A stretch of 64,000 nucleotides of DNA from an uncultured Bacteroidales bacterium (GCA_944326365.1 CALVDR010000012.1:1-64000), one strand, 5' to 3'; counted from the stretch's first letter, positions 1 to 8,621 are shown. Notes: a model not told the origin generated them from the letters alone. Program-made: numbers and translations.

Positions 1-100
1 GATTTCGAAGAAATCGTAACGTCAGTTCGACGAAGTCTCTGGTACTGAGTAGAATAATTCGTCGAACTGACGTTAAAATAATTCGTCGAACTGACGTTAA
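1..100 (+). repeat. Dispersed hairpin repeat, copy 1 (with extra right arm)
   Basis: First of three copies of a roughly 76-base intergenic element (others at 14427-14502 and 20702-20777). It opens with a small palindrome (1-15, stem gatttc/gaaatc). A perfect 18-bp inverted repeat follows, with arms 17-34 and 58-75 around a 23-base loop. Here the right arm is repeated once more at 82-99, so this copy carries a partial tandem duplication. It lies 45 bp beyond the stop codon of the minus-strand antiporter and has no T-tract, so a simple terminator is not the obvious reading. It could be a REP/MITE-like element or a structured leader RNA. Confidence 0.85.
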
Positions 101-145
101 CAAGCACGGGAGACCGGATCAAAAGGGTGATTTCCGCCCCGGGAA

Positions 146-2218
146 TCAGGCGTTCCCCATCGGGTCGGAGAACGATACCATGTCCTCCAGATCCACCTGT
201 TCGGGATAGATGATGATGAAATTCCCGATGGAAGTGTTCCTGTTAAGGAACTGGGGTATCTTGTCCATGGAGGAATCATACGATATGGAGCCGCTTCTGG
301 CACTGACCACGACCAGCACCTCCTCGCGTTTCATGTGCCCGGACATCAGATCCTGCAGTGAAAGGCTGTCCACAGTCTCGAATCTGGAAGATGTCTCCAC
401 TCCGAGATGACGGCACTGTCTGCGCAGCTGTCCTATCGTGGCATCTTCGGAAATGAACCGTGCCTTGCAGCCGAGCTGGGCCGACATCCTGCAGATGTGC
501 GAAGTCCATCTGGAAAAACCGGTCTCGTATTCCGCACGCGGCGGGACTATGACGGATATCCCTTTCACGGTATTCAGAGGCATGGTGAAGCGCGCGACCA
601 TGACTTCCAGGCTGGTGCCTTTCAGAAGGCTGTTCGTCAGAGCTCCGAAAAACGAGTCCAGGAATCCTGCTTTCTGATGCAGTCCGATGATCACATCCGT
701 AGCGGAATATTCCTTGATGGTATGTATGATGCCGGAGGAGATATTGATGTCATAGCGGCTGACCATATTCACATTCACGTCTGCCGCGGCGGCTATCTGC
801 GCGGCTTTTTCCAGGCCTCTGCGGGCCGCCTCCGCCCTGACTGATGAACCGGAAGCGGAATCCACGTTCACGTTCAGAGCCACGAAGTCACCGCCTGAAT
901 GGGGCTTCTTGACAAGCAAGGCCAGATTTACAAGGTTCTCTATGGTATCAGGATTCGCTATCGGGATGAGGATGCGTTCTTTCTGGTCCGGGGTTCTTTC
1001 CGCTTCCGCAGGTCCTCCGCCGGTAGCAAGCTTGCGTCCGAACCAGTCGGTAGCCAGGGAGCTGATGATGCAGGTGAAGAGAATCATCACGACAGTGCCG
1101 TTCAGCACGTCATCGTTCAGGAGCCGTTCTCCGGAGGGAAGGATGATGTCGTGTCCTACCAGGACAGCGGCGAGAGTCGCCGCAGCCTGAGCATTGCTCA
1201 GGCCGAACATCATCCCCCTCTCGCTGCGCGACATACGGAATATCTTCTGCGTACCGTAAGCCGCCAGCCACTTGCTGAGCGTAGCCACCACGGTCATCAC
1301 CACAGCCACCTTCAGAGCGGTACCGCCGGCAAAAAGGCTGCGGATATCGATGATCATACCCACCCCTATCAGAAAATACGGGATGAAAAGGGCATTTCCG
1401 ACAAACTCCAGACGATTCATCAGAGGTGACACCCTCGGTATCAGCGGATTCAGCACTATGCCCACCAGGAAAGCCCCGAGTATCCCCTCCATACCTGCCA
1501 GAGACATCAGTCCTCCGCCCAGGAAAACCATGGCCAGCACGAACACGAACTGCATCACAGGATCGTCATACTTCCTGAAAAACCACCTCCCGAGCATAGG
1601 AAAGCAGAACACTATCAGAAGGCTGATCAGAACCACGTTCACGAAAAGCAGAAGCCAGTACATGCTGTCGGACGTACCCTTGTACATTCCGCTGATCACA
1701 GCCAGAATGATGAGAGCAAGCGTCACAGTGATGACAGTACCTCCGATAGTGATGTTCACGCTTCTCTGTCTCGCCAGTCCGTATCTGCTCACTATCGGAT
1801 AAGCCACCAGCGTATGCGAGGCATACATGCTGGCCAGAAGGATGGAAGAAGTCACTGAAAAATCCAGAAGCGACATGCTGCTCCAGATTCCCAATGCCAT
1901 CGGTATGGCGAAAGTCAGGATACCGAATACGAGCCCTTTCACCTTGTTCTTCCTGAAATCTTCCAGATCCATCTCCAGACCTGCCAGGAACATGATATAA
2001 TAAAGGCCCACACGGCCGAACAGCTCGAAACTGCTGTCCCGCTCCAGAATATTGAAGCCGAACTCCCCTATCGCCACACCTGCCAGTATCATCCCGATGA
2101 TATGGGGAATCCTCAGCTTCCCGAGCAACAGAGGCGCGAACAATATTATGATAAGTACTATGAAAAAGATCCATGTAGGATCAGTGACAGGCAAACTGAC
2201 AGCTGCAAGCAAATTCAT
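146..2218 (-). CDS. CPA2-family cation:proton antiporter with C-terminal USP-like region
   Basis: The protein is about 690 aa. Residues 10 to about 400 form around 12 hydrophobic helices of the Na+/H+ exchanger (PF00999, Kef-like) fold. A soluble region of about 290 aa follows that resembles universal-stress-type domains. It probably exchanges Na+ or K+ for H+ across the inner membrane. I place the start at the ATG at 2218: an upstream TTG at 2284 lies inside the -7 box of a good promoter, and the protein from 2218 begins directly before the first helix. An oddity is that the helix where relatives carry an ion-binding Asp (TDT-type motif) reads ITVTLAL here, with Val165 in that place. The gene is monocistronic. 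Ion specificity cannot be read from the sequence. Confidence 0.85.
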   Translation of the reverse strand: MNLLAAVSLPVTDPTWIFFIVLIIILFAPLLLGKLRIPHIIGMILAGVAIGEFGFNILERDSSFELFGRVGLYYIMFLAGLEMDLEDFRKNKVKGLVFGILTFAIPMALGIWSSMSLLDFSVTSSILLASMYASHTLVAYPIVSRYGLARQRSVNITIGGTVITVTLALIILAVISGMYKGTSDSMYWLLLFVNVVLISLLIVFCFPMLGRWFFRKYDDPVMQFVFVLAMVFLGGGLMSLAGMEGILGAFLVGIVLNPLIPRVSPLMNRLEFVGNALFIPYFLIGVGMIIDIRSLFAGGTALKVAVVMTVVATLSKWLAAYGTQKIFRMSRSERGMMFGLSNAQAAATLAAVLVGHDIILPSGERLLNDDVLNGTVVMILFTCIISSLATDWFGRKLATGGGPAEAERTPDQKERILIPIANPDTIENLVNLALLVKKPHSGGDFVALNVNVDSASGSSVRAEAARRGLEKAAQIAAAADVNVNMVSRYDINISSGIIHTIKEYSATDVIIGLHQKAGFLDSFFGALTNSLLKGTSLEVMVARFTMPLNTVKGISVIVPPRAEYETGFSRWTSHICRMSAQLGCKARFISEDATIGQLRRQCRHLGVETSSRFETVDSLSLQDLMSGHMKREEVLVVVSARSGSISYDSSMDKIPQFLNRNTSIGNFIIIYPEQVDLEDMVSFSDPMGNA

Positions 2219-2281
2219 GTGCGGATAAAATTTCTTCGTTAAAACCGGGTCCGTCCCGTCTGCGGCTCCGCCGCAATCACA

Positions 2282-2313
2282 CAAATTTAATAATATCTTT
2301 TCATTCTTTCAAA
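2282..2313 (-). promoter_or_regulatory. Bacteroidetes-type promoter for the antiporter
   Basis: Read on the minus strand, TTTG (2310-2313) is followed by exactly 20 bases and then TAAATTTG (2282-2289), matching the Bacteroidetes -33/-7 consensus TTTG-N19-21-TAnnTTTG. Transcription would begin near 2275, giving a leader of about 57 bases with a short GC-rich hairpin (about 2264-2276). Confidence 0.75.
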
Positions 2314-2342
2314 CAAGAAAAAACGCAATCCGGCTGACATTC

Positions 2343-2645
2343 TCAGTTCTGCTTCCTGTATGTCACGACAGCGACTATATTTATCGCCACCGCGAAAACC
2401 GACAGCATCACGAATTCGAAAGTCATATCCGCGAAATGACTTCCCTTCAGGCACACAGCCCTGAGGATATTGACGAAATACCTTGTCGGAAGGAAATACG
2501 TGACATACTGCGACCAGGTCTCCATCCAGGAATATCATGGCGCTCACATATATCTCCAGCAGACCGCCCCGGGAAGCGAGTCCGTAGACAAAATGAGCTG
2601 TCAGAATCGACAGGGTAAAGGCGAAAACTCCCAGGATACCGTAGA
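2343..2645 (-). pseudogene. ABC-2 type transporter permease, 3' remnant
   Basis: Only the last 100 or so residues of an ABC-2 permease can be read, in two frames. One frame gives a transmembrane stretch (from YGILGVFAF to YVSAMIF, about 2645-2535). After a frameshift near 2530 the second frame gives the typical C-terminus of this family (YVTYFLPTRYFVNILRAV to the stop at 2343). The upstream part of the gene is absent and is replaced by tolC-like sequence. This is the distal end of a tripartite efflux operon of the tolC-hlyD-ABC type whose middle has been deleted. It is not expected to give a functional product. Confidence 0.75.
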
Positions 2646-2951
2646 TATTCCGAAATACATCTGGTTTACCCTGGTCTTCAAAGCCTCGAGATCCTTGTCG
2701 AGAGTCAGTTTCGAGACCTCCTGCTGTGCCTTGACGGCTTCCCGACGGGCCTTGGCATAGCCTCCGTCCCATATCGTCTGCGAAATTTCCAGCTGGACCT
2801 TGTATTGGGCCTTGGACAGGCCCGCGATGTCGGTCCCCATCATCTGAAGCATGGACTCGAACACCTCGGGGAAAGCTGTCACGTCACTCTGATAACTGAT
2901 AAGTGGCCTGGCCGCCAATAAAACGGAAAGGACAATGAAAATTTTCTTCGT
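2640..2951 (-). pseudogene. TolC-family outer membrane efflux protein, 5' remnant
   Basis: The reading frame carries a signal-peptide-like stretch (KKIFIVLSVLLAARPL) followed by TolC-family sequence (FPEVFESMLQMMG, EISQTIWDGGYAKARRE, KTRVNQMYFGI). There is no ATG: the expected start codon is ACG at 2951-2949, followed by AAG AAA. The segment normally found between the signal peptide and the YQSD region is missing. Homology stops near 2643, where sequence of an ABC permease begins. At least two deletions and a lost start therefore mark it as dead. It begins 10 bases after the stop codon of ffh, so the operon was probably transcribed behind ffh. Confidence 0.75.
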
Positions 2952-2960
2952 TCCTGCGAA

Positions 2961-4295
2961 CTACCGTCTCGGACGTTTCATATTCCGCATCATACCCTGC
3001 ATGCCGCCGAGTCCCATGGCCGACTTCATCACTTTTCTCATGCCGTCGAACTGTTTGAGCAGTCTGTTGACCTCGGCCACTGATGTCCCGCTTCCGTCCG
3101 CGATTCTCTTCCTGCGGCTTCCGTTGATGATTTCAGGTTTCTCGCGCTCAAGCGGAGTCATGGACAGGATGATGGCTTCCACTCCCTTGAAGGAATCGTT
3201 GCTCATCTCCACATCCTTGAGGGCCTTTCCCACACCAGGGATCATGGATGCTATGTCCTTGATGTTGCCCATCTTCTTGATCTGCTGGATCTGGTCATAG
3301 AAATCCATCAGGGTGAACTGGTTCTTCGCGAGCTTCTTCTTCAGCTTTCTGGCCTGTTCTTCATCGAACTGCTCCTGAGCCTTCTCCACGAGGGTCACCA
3401 CGTCTCCCATGCCCAGAATCCTGTCCGCGATTCTCTTGGGATGGAACACATCCAGCGCTTCCATCTTTTCGCCGGAACTTATGAACTTGATAGGCTTGCC
3501 CACCACCGCCTTGATGGAAAGGGCGGCACCGCCTCTGGTATCTCCATCCATCTTCGTGAGCACCACTCCGTCGAAGTCCAGCCTGTCGTTGAAAGCCTTG
3601 GCAGTTTCCACCGCATCCTGACCTGTCATGGCATCCACCACGAAGAGTGTCTCTGTCGGATCCAATGCCTTTTTCAGGGCAGCTATCTCGTCCATCATCT
3701 CCTCATCCACTGCCAGACGTCCAGCAGTATCGACTATCACCAGGGAATATCCTTCCTGGCGGGCCTTTGCCACGGCGTTCTTCGCGATAGATACCGGATT
3801 TTTCACACCTTCCTCAGAGTAAACAGGCACCTGGATCTGTTCGCCAAGAACTTTCAACTGGTCTATGGCCGCAGGCCTGTACACGTCACAGGCTGCCAGC
3901 ATGACCTTCATGCCTCTCTTGCTCTTGCAGTTCAGGGCAAGTTTTCCCGAGAATGTGGTCTTACCGGAACCCTGGAGACCGGCTACCAGCACTATGCCGG
4001 GATGTCCCTTGACGTTGATATCGGTAGAGTCGCTTCCCATAAGGGCCGCAAGTTCGTCGTGGACGATCTTGACCATCATCTGCTCCGGCTTGACTGCCGT
4101 AAGCACGTTCTGTCCCAGCGCCTTCTGTTTCACGTCATCGCAGAACTGCTTGGCTATCTTGTAGCTGACATCGGCATCGAGAAGTGCCCTCCTGATGTCT
4201 TTCAGTGTCTCGGCGACATTTATTTCAGTGATTTTCCCTTCTCCTTTCAGGATCTTGAAGGAACGTTCGAGTCTTTCTACTAAATTATCAAACAT
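2961..4295 (-). CDS. ffh: Signal recognition particle GTPase Ffh
   Basis: At 444 aa this is the usual length. The N and G domains occupy about residues 1-295 and include the P-loop GLQGSGKTT (106-114), DTAGR (189-193) and TKMD (247-250). The methionine-rich M domain follows and ends in a basic tail (MMRNMKRPRR) that binds SRP RNA and signal sequences. Ffh delivers nascent membrane proteins to the SecYEG translocon through FtsY. The start is the ATG at 4295, which gives the canonical N-terminus (MFDNLVERLERSFK). lysA lies 50 bp upstream on the same strand. Its stop codon is followed directly by the tolC remnant. Confidence 0.97.
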   Translation of the reverse strand: MFDNLVERLERSFKILKGEGKITEINVAETLKDIRRALLDADVSYKIAKQFCDDVKQKALGQNVLTAVKPEQMMVKIVHDELAALMGSDSTDINVKGHPGIVLVAGLQGSGKTTFSGKLALNCKSKRGMKVMLAACDVYRPAAIDQLKVLGEQIQVPVYSEEGVKNPVSIAKNAVAKARQEGYSLVIVDTAGRLAVDEEMMDEIAALKKALDPTETLFVVDAMTGQDAVETAKAFNDRLDFDGVVLTKMDGDTRGGAALSIKAVVGKPIKFISSGEKMEALDVFHPKRIADRILGMGDVVTLVEKAQEQFDEEQARKLKKKLAKNQFTLMDFYDQIQQIKKMGNIKDIASMIPGVGKALKDVEMSNDSFKGVEAIILSMTPLEREKPEIINGSRRKRIADGSGTSVAEVNRLLKQFDGMRKVMKSAMGLGGMQGMMRNMKRPRR

Positions 4296-4344
4296 ATGTT
4301 AGAGTTTTTTATTCTTTATTCTGACGTCAGGTCCGACGGATTCT

Positions 4345-5517
4345 TCACTTCAGTTCATCCATGTAATATGCCCCGGCCAGGGTGCGGAGATTGTATCGGC
4401 TGGCCATGACCTGTCCGTAAGCCCCTGCAGACCGTATGGCCAGCAGGTCTCCCCTCTCCGTCTCCGGAAGTTCCCTGCCCTCGCCCCATACATCGCTGGA
4501 TTCGCAGACAGGCCCCACCACATCATACTTTTTATACTCCGTCTCATGCCTCGCTTCAGCTGAAATATTCTCCACCTTGTGGTATGCACCATAAAGAGCC
4601 GGCCTTATCAGGTCATTCATCCCGGCATCAGTGATCAGGAATGTCTTGTCCACACCGTGTTTCACATACAGGACTCTGGTAATCAGACTGCCGCACTGAC
4701 CCACGAGAGAGCGTCCGGGCTCTATGGAAATGCGTCTGCCCCCACACTGGCGCATGCCTTCGGCAATGGTGTTGAACCACAGCCCGAAATCCGGCACAGG
4801 ATGCCCGTCAGGATCCTGATAGTCAATGCCAAGACCTCCGCCCAGATCGATGTTTTCCACCTTCAAGCCTCTCTCTTCAAAATAAGACACGATTTCACAG
4901 GCCCTCCGGCACTCGAGCGAGAAAACATCATGGACATCCAGAATCTGTGATCCGATATGGAAATGGAGTCCCTTGAAGTCTATCCACCGGCATCTGCCCA
5001 GGAGCCCGATCAGGGCATCGAACTCATGTTCGGAAATGCCGAACTTGTTCTCCTCCAGGCCTGTAGTGATATATTTGTGTGTATGGGCATCTATGTTCGG
5101 GTTTATCCTGACCATGATCCCCGCTTTTTTCCCCATTCTTCCGGCGATACCGTCGATGACTTCTATTTCAGGAAGAGATTCGCAGTTCATGGCAAAGATA
5201 CCGTTTCCGATGGCTGTTTCTATCTCTTCATCAGTCTTTCCAACCCCTGCGAAAACTATCTTTTCCGGTGGGAAACCGCTTGCCAGGGCGGCAAGGACTT
5301 CATTGCCGCTGACACAGTCAGCGCCCAATCCCTTCGAGGCGATATATCTGAGAATACGGTCTTCGGCATTGGCCTTGACGGCATAATGGGCGGAGATCCC
5401 GTATTGCGCCGACAGGCGTACCATTTCGGAGACTGATTCCGCAAGCAGTTCCATATCATAGAGATAGAATGGCGTACGGATTTTCTCCACCTGGCTTATA
5501 TCTTTGATTTTCAGCAT
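4345..5517 (-). CDS. lysA: Diaminopimelate decarboxylase
   Basis: A 390-aa fold-type III PLP enzyme that converts meso-diaminopimelate to lysine and CO2, the last step of lysine synthesis. The PLP lysine is K48 in HYAVKAN. The glycine-rich PLP-phosphate loop (LGGGLG), the EPGRS motif and the C-terminal active-site block containing CESSD are all present. The related carboxynorspermidine decarboxylase shares the fold, but the CESSD motif and overall sequence favour LysA. The ATG at 5517 is the only sensible start. A possible -7 box on the minus strand (TATTTTTG, 5556-5563) would give a leader of about 30 bases. Confidence 0.93.
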   Translation of the reverse strand: MLKIKDISQVEKIRTPFYLYDMELLAESVSEMVRLSAQYGISAHYAVKANAEDRILRYIASKGLGADCVSGNEVLAALASGFPPEKIVFAGVGKTDEEIETAIGNGIFAMNCESLPEIEVIDGIAGRMGKKAGIMVRINPNIDAHTHKYITTGLEENKFGISEHEFDALIGLLGRCRWIDFKGLHFHIGSQILDVHDVFSLECRRACEIVSYFEERGLKVENIDLGGGLGIDYQDPDGHPVPDFGLWFNTIAEGMRQCGGRRISIEPGRSLVGQCGSLITRVLYVKHGVDKTFLITDAGMNDLIRPALYGAYHKVENISAEARHETEYKKYDVVGPVCESSDVWGEGRELPETERGDLLAIRSAGAYGQVMASRYNLRTLAGAYYMDELK

Positions 5518-5551
5518 CTTTTCGTCTGTCTATAAAATAATGGTAAAAACG

Positions 5552-5584
5552 ATTGCAAAAATAGGGAAAAAATCGCTAATTTCG
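5552..5584 (+). promoter_or_regulatory. Putative promoter for the deoxyhypusine-synthase homologue
   Basis: ATTG (5552-5555), 21 bases, then TAATTTCG (5577-5584) is one mismatch per box from the Bacteroidetes consensus. A possible -7 box for lysA on the other strand (5556-5563) lies within this same stretch, so the two promoters would overlap. Confidence 0.45.
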
Positions 5585-5639
5585 CAGGCTGAATTGGAAT
5601 AATGGAATCAACTTGTTAAAATAACGGTTAAAATATAAG

Positions 5640-6620
5640 ATGGAAATGGAAAAAGGACCTATTTCACAATTCATTACACACCATTATCGTCATTTCAACT
5701 CCGCAGCTCTCGTAGATGCTGCAAAGGCTTACGACGAACACATCAACAAGGGTGGAAAGATGATGCTGGCCATGGCAGGCGCCATGAGTACGGCAGAACT
5801 CGGACTTTCCCTGGCGGAAATGATCCGTCAGGACAAGATCCACATCGTTTCATGCTCTGCAAACAACCTTGAAGAGGATATCATGAACCTGGTGGCTCAC
5901 AACCACTATTACAGGGTTCCTAACTACCGTGATCTCACCCCTGAGCAGGAGAAAGAACTCCTGAACAACCACATGAACAGGGTGACCGATACATGTATCC
6001 CTGAAGAAGAGGCATTCCGCCGTCTCGAAGACCACCTCGTGGAAATCTGGAAAGACATGAAGGCAAAAGGAGAAAGGCTTCTTCCATACGAGGTCATCTA
6101 CAGGCTTCTCAGAAGCGGTGTCCTCGAACAATATTACGAAATCGACCCTAAGGACAGCTGGGTGCTCGCTGCCTGCGAGAAGAACATCCCTATCGTTGTG
6201 CCTGCATGGGAAGACTGCACCACCAGCAACATATACACGGCACACTGCATCAAGGGTGAGTTCGACCCGCTCATGATCAAGGGAGGAATCGAAACCATGA
6301 TGTTCCTGACTGACTGGTACAAGCACAACTCAGGCGGACAGGGCGTAGGTTTCTTCCAGATAGGCGGAGGTACTGCCGGTGACTTCCCTATCTGCGTGGT
6401 TCCTATGATGGAGCAGGACCTCGGATGGAAAGGTACTCCGCTCTGGGCGTATTTCTGCCAGATTTCGGACTGCACCACTTCATACGGATCCTATTCAGGA
6501 GCCGTTCCTAACGAGAAGATCACATGGGGCAAGCTGGATGTGGACACACCGAGATTCATCATCGAGTCAGATGCCACTATCGTGGCTCCGCTGCTTTTCG
6601 GCTACGTTCTGGGCTGGTAA
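5640..6620 (+). CDS. Deoxyhypusine synthase family protein
   Basis: A 326-aa Rossmann-type protein of the deoxyhypusine synthase family. Eukaryotic and archaeal members transfer the aminobutyl group of spermidine to a lysine of eIF5A/aIF5A. Bacteria lack that substrate, and bacterial homologues are implicated in polyamine chemistry such as homospermidine formation. The C-terminal block SGAVPNEKITWGKLDVD aligns with the active-site region of human enzyme. It keeps the lysine (K298 in WGK) that forms the enzyme-imine intermediate there, so the enzyme looks catalytically intact. Its substrate cannot be read from sequence. It is transcribed divergently from lysA and is followed by a strong terminator. 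A second ATG at 5646 is possible. Confidence 0.85.
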   Translation: MEMEKGPISQFITHHYRHFNSAALVDAAKAYDEHINKGGKMMLAMAGAMSTAELGLSLAEMIRQDKIHIVSCSANNLEEDIMNLVAHNHYYRVPNYRDLTPEQEKELLNNHMNRVTDTCIPEEEAFRRLEDHLVEIWKDMKAKGERLLPYEVIYRLLRSGVLEQYYEIDPKDSWVLAACEKNIPIVVPAWEDCTTSNIYTAHCIKGEFDPLMIKGGIETMMFLTDWYKHNSGGQGVGFFQIGGGTAGDFPICVVPMMEQDLGWKGTPLWAYFCQISDCTTSYGSYSGAVPNEKITWGKLDVDTPRFIIESDATIVAPLLFGYVLGW

Positions 6621-6624
6621 TACA

Positions 6625-6663
6625 AGAATTGCGGGCGCCCCAAAAGGGGCTGCCCGCAATTCT
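6625..6663 (+). terminator. Strong intrinsic-type hairpin
   Basis: A 12-bp perfect stem (6625-6636 with 6652-6663) continues into a cccc-aaaa-gggg inner stem, directly after the stop codon of the deoxyhypusine-synthase homologue. The tract after the stem is only partly T-rich. Confidence 0.7.
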
Positions 6664-6689
6664 CTTGTTCACATATCCGCAAAGCCACC

Positions 6690-6793
6690 CCGAGTGTCAT
6701 ATCGGGCGTAGTTGGGATATCTGCTACAGGTATAGCTTTCAGATAAGCAGATCACTCCACTCCGGTCCGCCGGACCTCCGGTCGGGATGACAA
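6690..6793 (-). repeat. Possible dispersed intergenic element with GC palindrome
   Basis: This untranslated stretch contains a perfect 13-base palindrome (ggtccgccggacc, 6764-6776). Read on the minus strand it begins gtcatcccgaccgg and runs into ggagtggagtgatctgc. That pattern resembles dispersed intergenic repeats I know from Bacteroidales and other genomes, but only one copy occurs in this window. No coding potential was seen. Confidence 0.35.
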
Positions 6794-6893
6794 GGTGAGC
6801 GTATTTTTGCGGATAGTCATATTAAGATTCTTTAACCATGAGGGTGACTGAACGAAAGTCACGACTTTCCTGTCATCCGCAAAACAGTTGCCG

Positions 6894-8060
6894 ATGGAAT
6901 TTTTCGTTTCGTTCCATGACATACGGCTGTTCCAGTGGATAGCGATGATAGTATCGGCCTCGCTTGCTGTGGAAATGCTCCTCATCAAGGTCCCGCACAC
7001 GGAACATGCCACCAGACTGACACGGGCCAAGAGTCTGGTAGCACTCAGCTACCTGTTCTGCGCCTTTATCTTCGGCTACACTCTCAGCCATCACGACATC
7101 GAACAGTACGGACTTTTCTCGGCGATGACTTTGCTGATCAATGTGGCTTTCTCCACTGCCACACTGTCATTTTCGCTGATAAACCTTCTCGGTCACAGAT
7201 ATGTGGACTTCAGCAAACTTCTGGTCAGCATTTTCGCCATATTCATAGTGAGCATGGCCCTCATCGAAGTATTCTTCAACGGAGAAAAGAACGTGTTCAA
7301 CATAGTGCTCGTCACCAGCATAGCCATGTTCACGTCCATGTGCATCTACTATATCATCATATTCGACAAATGGTACAGGCACAGCATCATGTTGCTTGAA
7401 AAATACTACGATGAGGATGAGGAACACAAACTGAAATGGATCAAGTTCTGTTTCATTCTGGCCATGCTGACGGAAATGTTCGTGCTGGTATACCTGTTCT
7501 TCCTGAGAGGTTTCATGTTCATCTATATAGGATTCTACATACTGTTCCTTCTGTATTTCGCAGGAAACTTCATCTCTTTCATCGGCAGCCACAAACTGCT
7601 TCTGGATGCCTTCGGACACTGGACGATCAGCCAGGCAAACAAGTCCTCGAAGAAAAAAAGGACTGCCAGGAAAAAGAAAAAGGCAGCGGGCACTGTTTCC
7701 ATCGATGAGCTCGGCAGCGTAAAGCCACTTCTGGACGAATGGGTAAGGCAGAAACGTTACAGGGAATATGACAAGAGCCGCGAGGAAATAGCTGCGGAAA
7801 TCGGCACCTCCAAAGAACTGCTGAACCAGTATTTCGCACAGGAAATGGGGAAGGACTTCAGGACATGGAGGACAGAACTGAGAATCGAGGATGCCAAGGC
7901 ACTGCTGCTGTCCGACAAGAAGATGTCATCGAACCTGATAGGCGAGATGGTCGGGTTCAGCGACCGGTCGAACTTCCATCGCCAGTTCACAAGGCTTGTG
8001 GGCTGCTCTCCTAAAAAGTGGAGAGAGATGGAAGGGGAAACCGCTCCTGAACAGGAATAA
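6894..8060 (+). CDS. Membrane-anchored AraC-family transcriptional regulator
   Basis: A 388-aa protein. Residues 1 to about 250 hold six or seven hydrophobic helices. A very basic linker follows (KKKRTARKKKKAAG, about 263-276), and then an AraC-type helix-turn-helix region (about 300-385, including IGEMVGFSDRSNFHRQFTRLVGCSPKKW). It would bind DNA while sitting in the inner membrane, so its sensory input is probably the membrane or periplasm. No ligand domain is recognisable. The start is the ATG at 6894; a TTG six bases upstream is less likely. A -7-like box (TATTTTTG, 6802-6809) and a short palindrome (6854-6869) lie upstream, the latter a possible autoregulatory site. Neighbours give no target. 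Confidence 0.8.
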   Translation: MEFFVSFHDIRLFQWIAMIVSASLAVEMLLIKVPHTEHATRLTRAKSLVALSYLFCAFIFGYTLSHHDIEQYGLFSAMTLLINVAFSTATLSFSLINLLGHRYVDFSKLLVSIFAIFIVSMALIEVFFNGEKNVFNIVLVTSIAMFTSMCIYYIIIFDKWYRHSIMLLEKYYDEDEEHKLKWIKFCFILAMLTEMFVLVYLFFLRGFMFIYIGFYILFLLYFAGNFISFIGSHKLLLDAFGHWTISQANKSSKKKRTARKKKKAAGTVSIDELGSVKPLLDEWVRQKRYREYDKSREEIAAEIGTSKELLNQYFAQEMGKDFRTWRTELRIEDAKALLLSDKKMSSNLIGEMVGFSDRSNFHRQFTRLVGCSPKKWREMEGETAPEQE

Positions 8061-8066
8061 GCGGTG

Positions 8067-8531
8067 TCACTCCCTGGTGACAGGGACAGCGATATTGCCC
8101 ATCCTGTACACTCCGGTATCTTCATCAAAAGTATTGCGGTTGAATTCTATGTGCAGGACCGGATCAAAAGCCGGAGCGGGACGATACTGCCCGCCAGGCC
8201 TTTCCTTGACAGCATCGGCAGCGGAAAGACGGAACACCCACCCTCCGCTCATGGCCACCGCCTTGATTCTGAAAAATCCCGATGCATCGGAATATGCGGT
8301 ATCCCTGTCTATCGGAAACTTGAAACCCTTGTCTTCCGTCTCATAGGAAGAGAGCACTACCATCACATCCTTTACCCCCGGGGCATCCGGCAGATCATAG
8401 TCATAGACCTTTCCGGTGACTTCAAGCCCGCTCATGAATTCAGGTACGGCGGCTTCGCCGATACAAGAAGATATGCCGGAAATAATTGCGATTCCGGCAA
8501 CTGTATTCAGAATAATATTCAAATGTCTCAT
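8067..8531 (-). CDS. Small lipoprotein with a beta-sandwich-like domain
   Basis: A 154-aa protein with a lipoprotein signal peptide (lipobox ISGISSC, Cys about 23). The rest reads as one carboxypeptidase-regulatory or transthyretin-like beta-sandwich: LEVTGKVYDYDLPDAPGVKDV, then DTAYSDASGFFRIKA, the usual pattern of a strand followed by a turn-rich edge. It resembles the small lipoproteins that Bacteroidales often encode beside radical SAM genes, but no radical SAM gene is nearby. The function is unknown. It converges with the AraC regulator, with only six bases between the stop codons, and stands alone on its strand. Confidence 0.7.
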   Translation of the reverse strand: MRHLNIILNTVAGIAIISGISSCIGEAAVPEFMSGLEVTGKVYDYDLPDAPGVKDVMVVLSSYETEDKGFKFPIDRDTAYSDASGFFRIKAVAMSGGWVFRLSAADAVKERPGGQYRPAPAFDPVLHIEFNRNTFDEDTGVYRMGNIAVPVTRE

Positions 8532-8580
8532 CCGGCAAATGATTTACCGGTTCAGGGTTCAGTACGGACGGCGAAGATAT

Positions 8581-8621
8581 AAAAAAAAGCAGGAGATTCA
8601 AAAAAATTCGTATCTCCTGCA
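8581..8621 (-). terminator. Intrinsic terminator of the DUF4301 gene
   Basis: Minus-strand RNA forms a perfect 9-bp stem (8612-8620 with 8589-8597) followed by eight U residues (8588-8581). This is a textbook rho-independent terminator for the gene at 8674-10254. Confidence 0.85.

Noticed and set aside
2219..2284. Upstream start for the antiporter at 2284
   Set aside because: It is a TTG inside the -7 promoter box and adds a non-conserved 22-residue extension.
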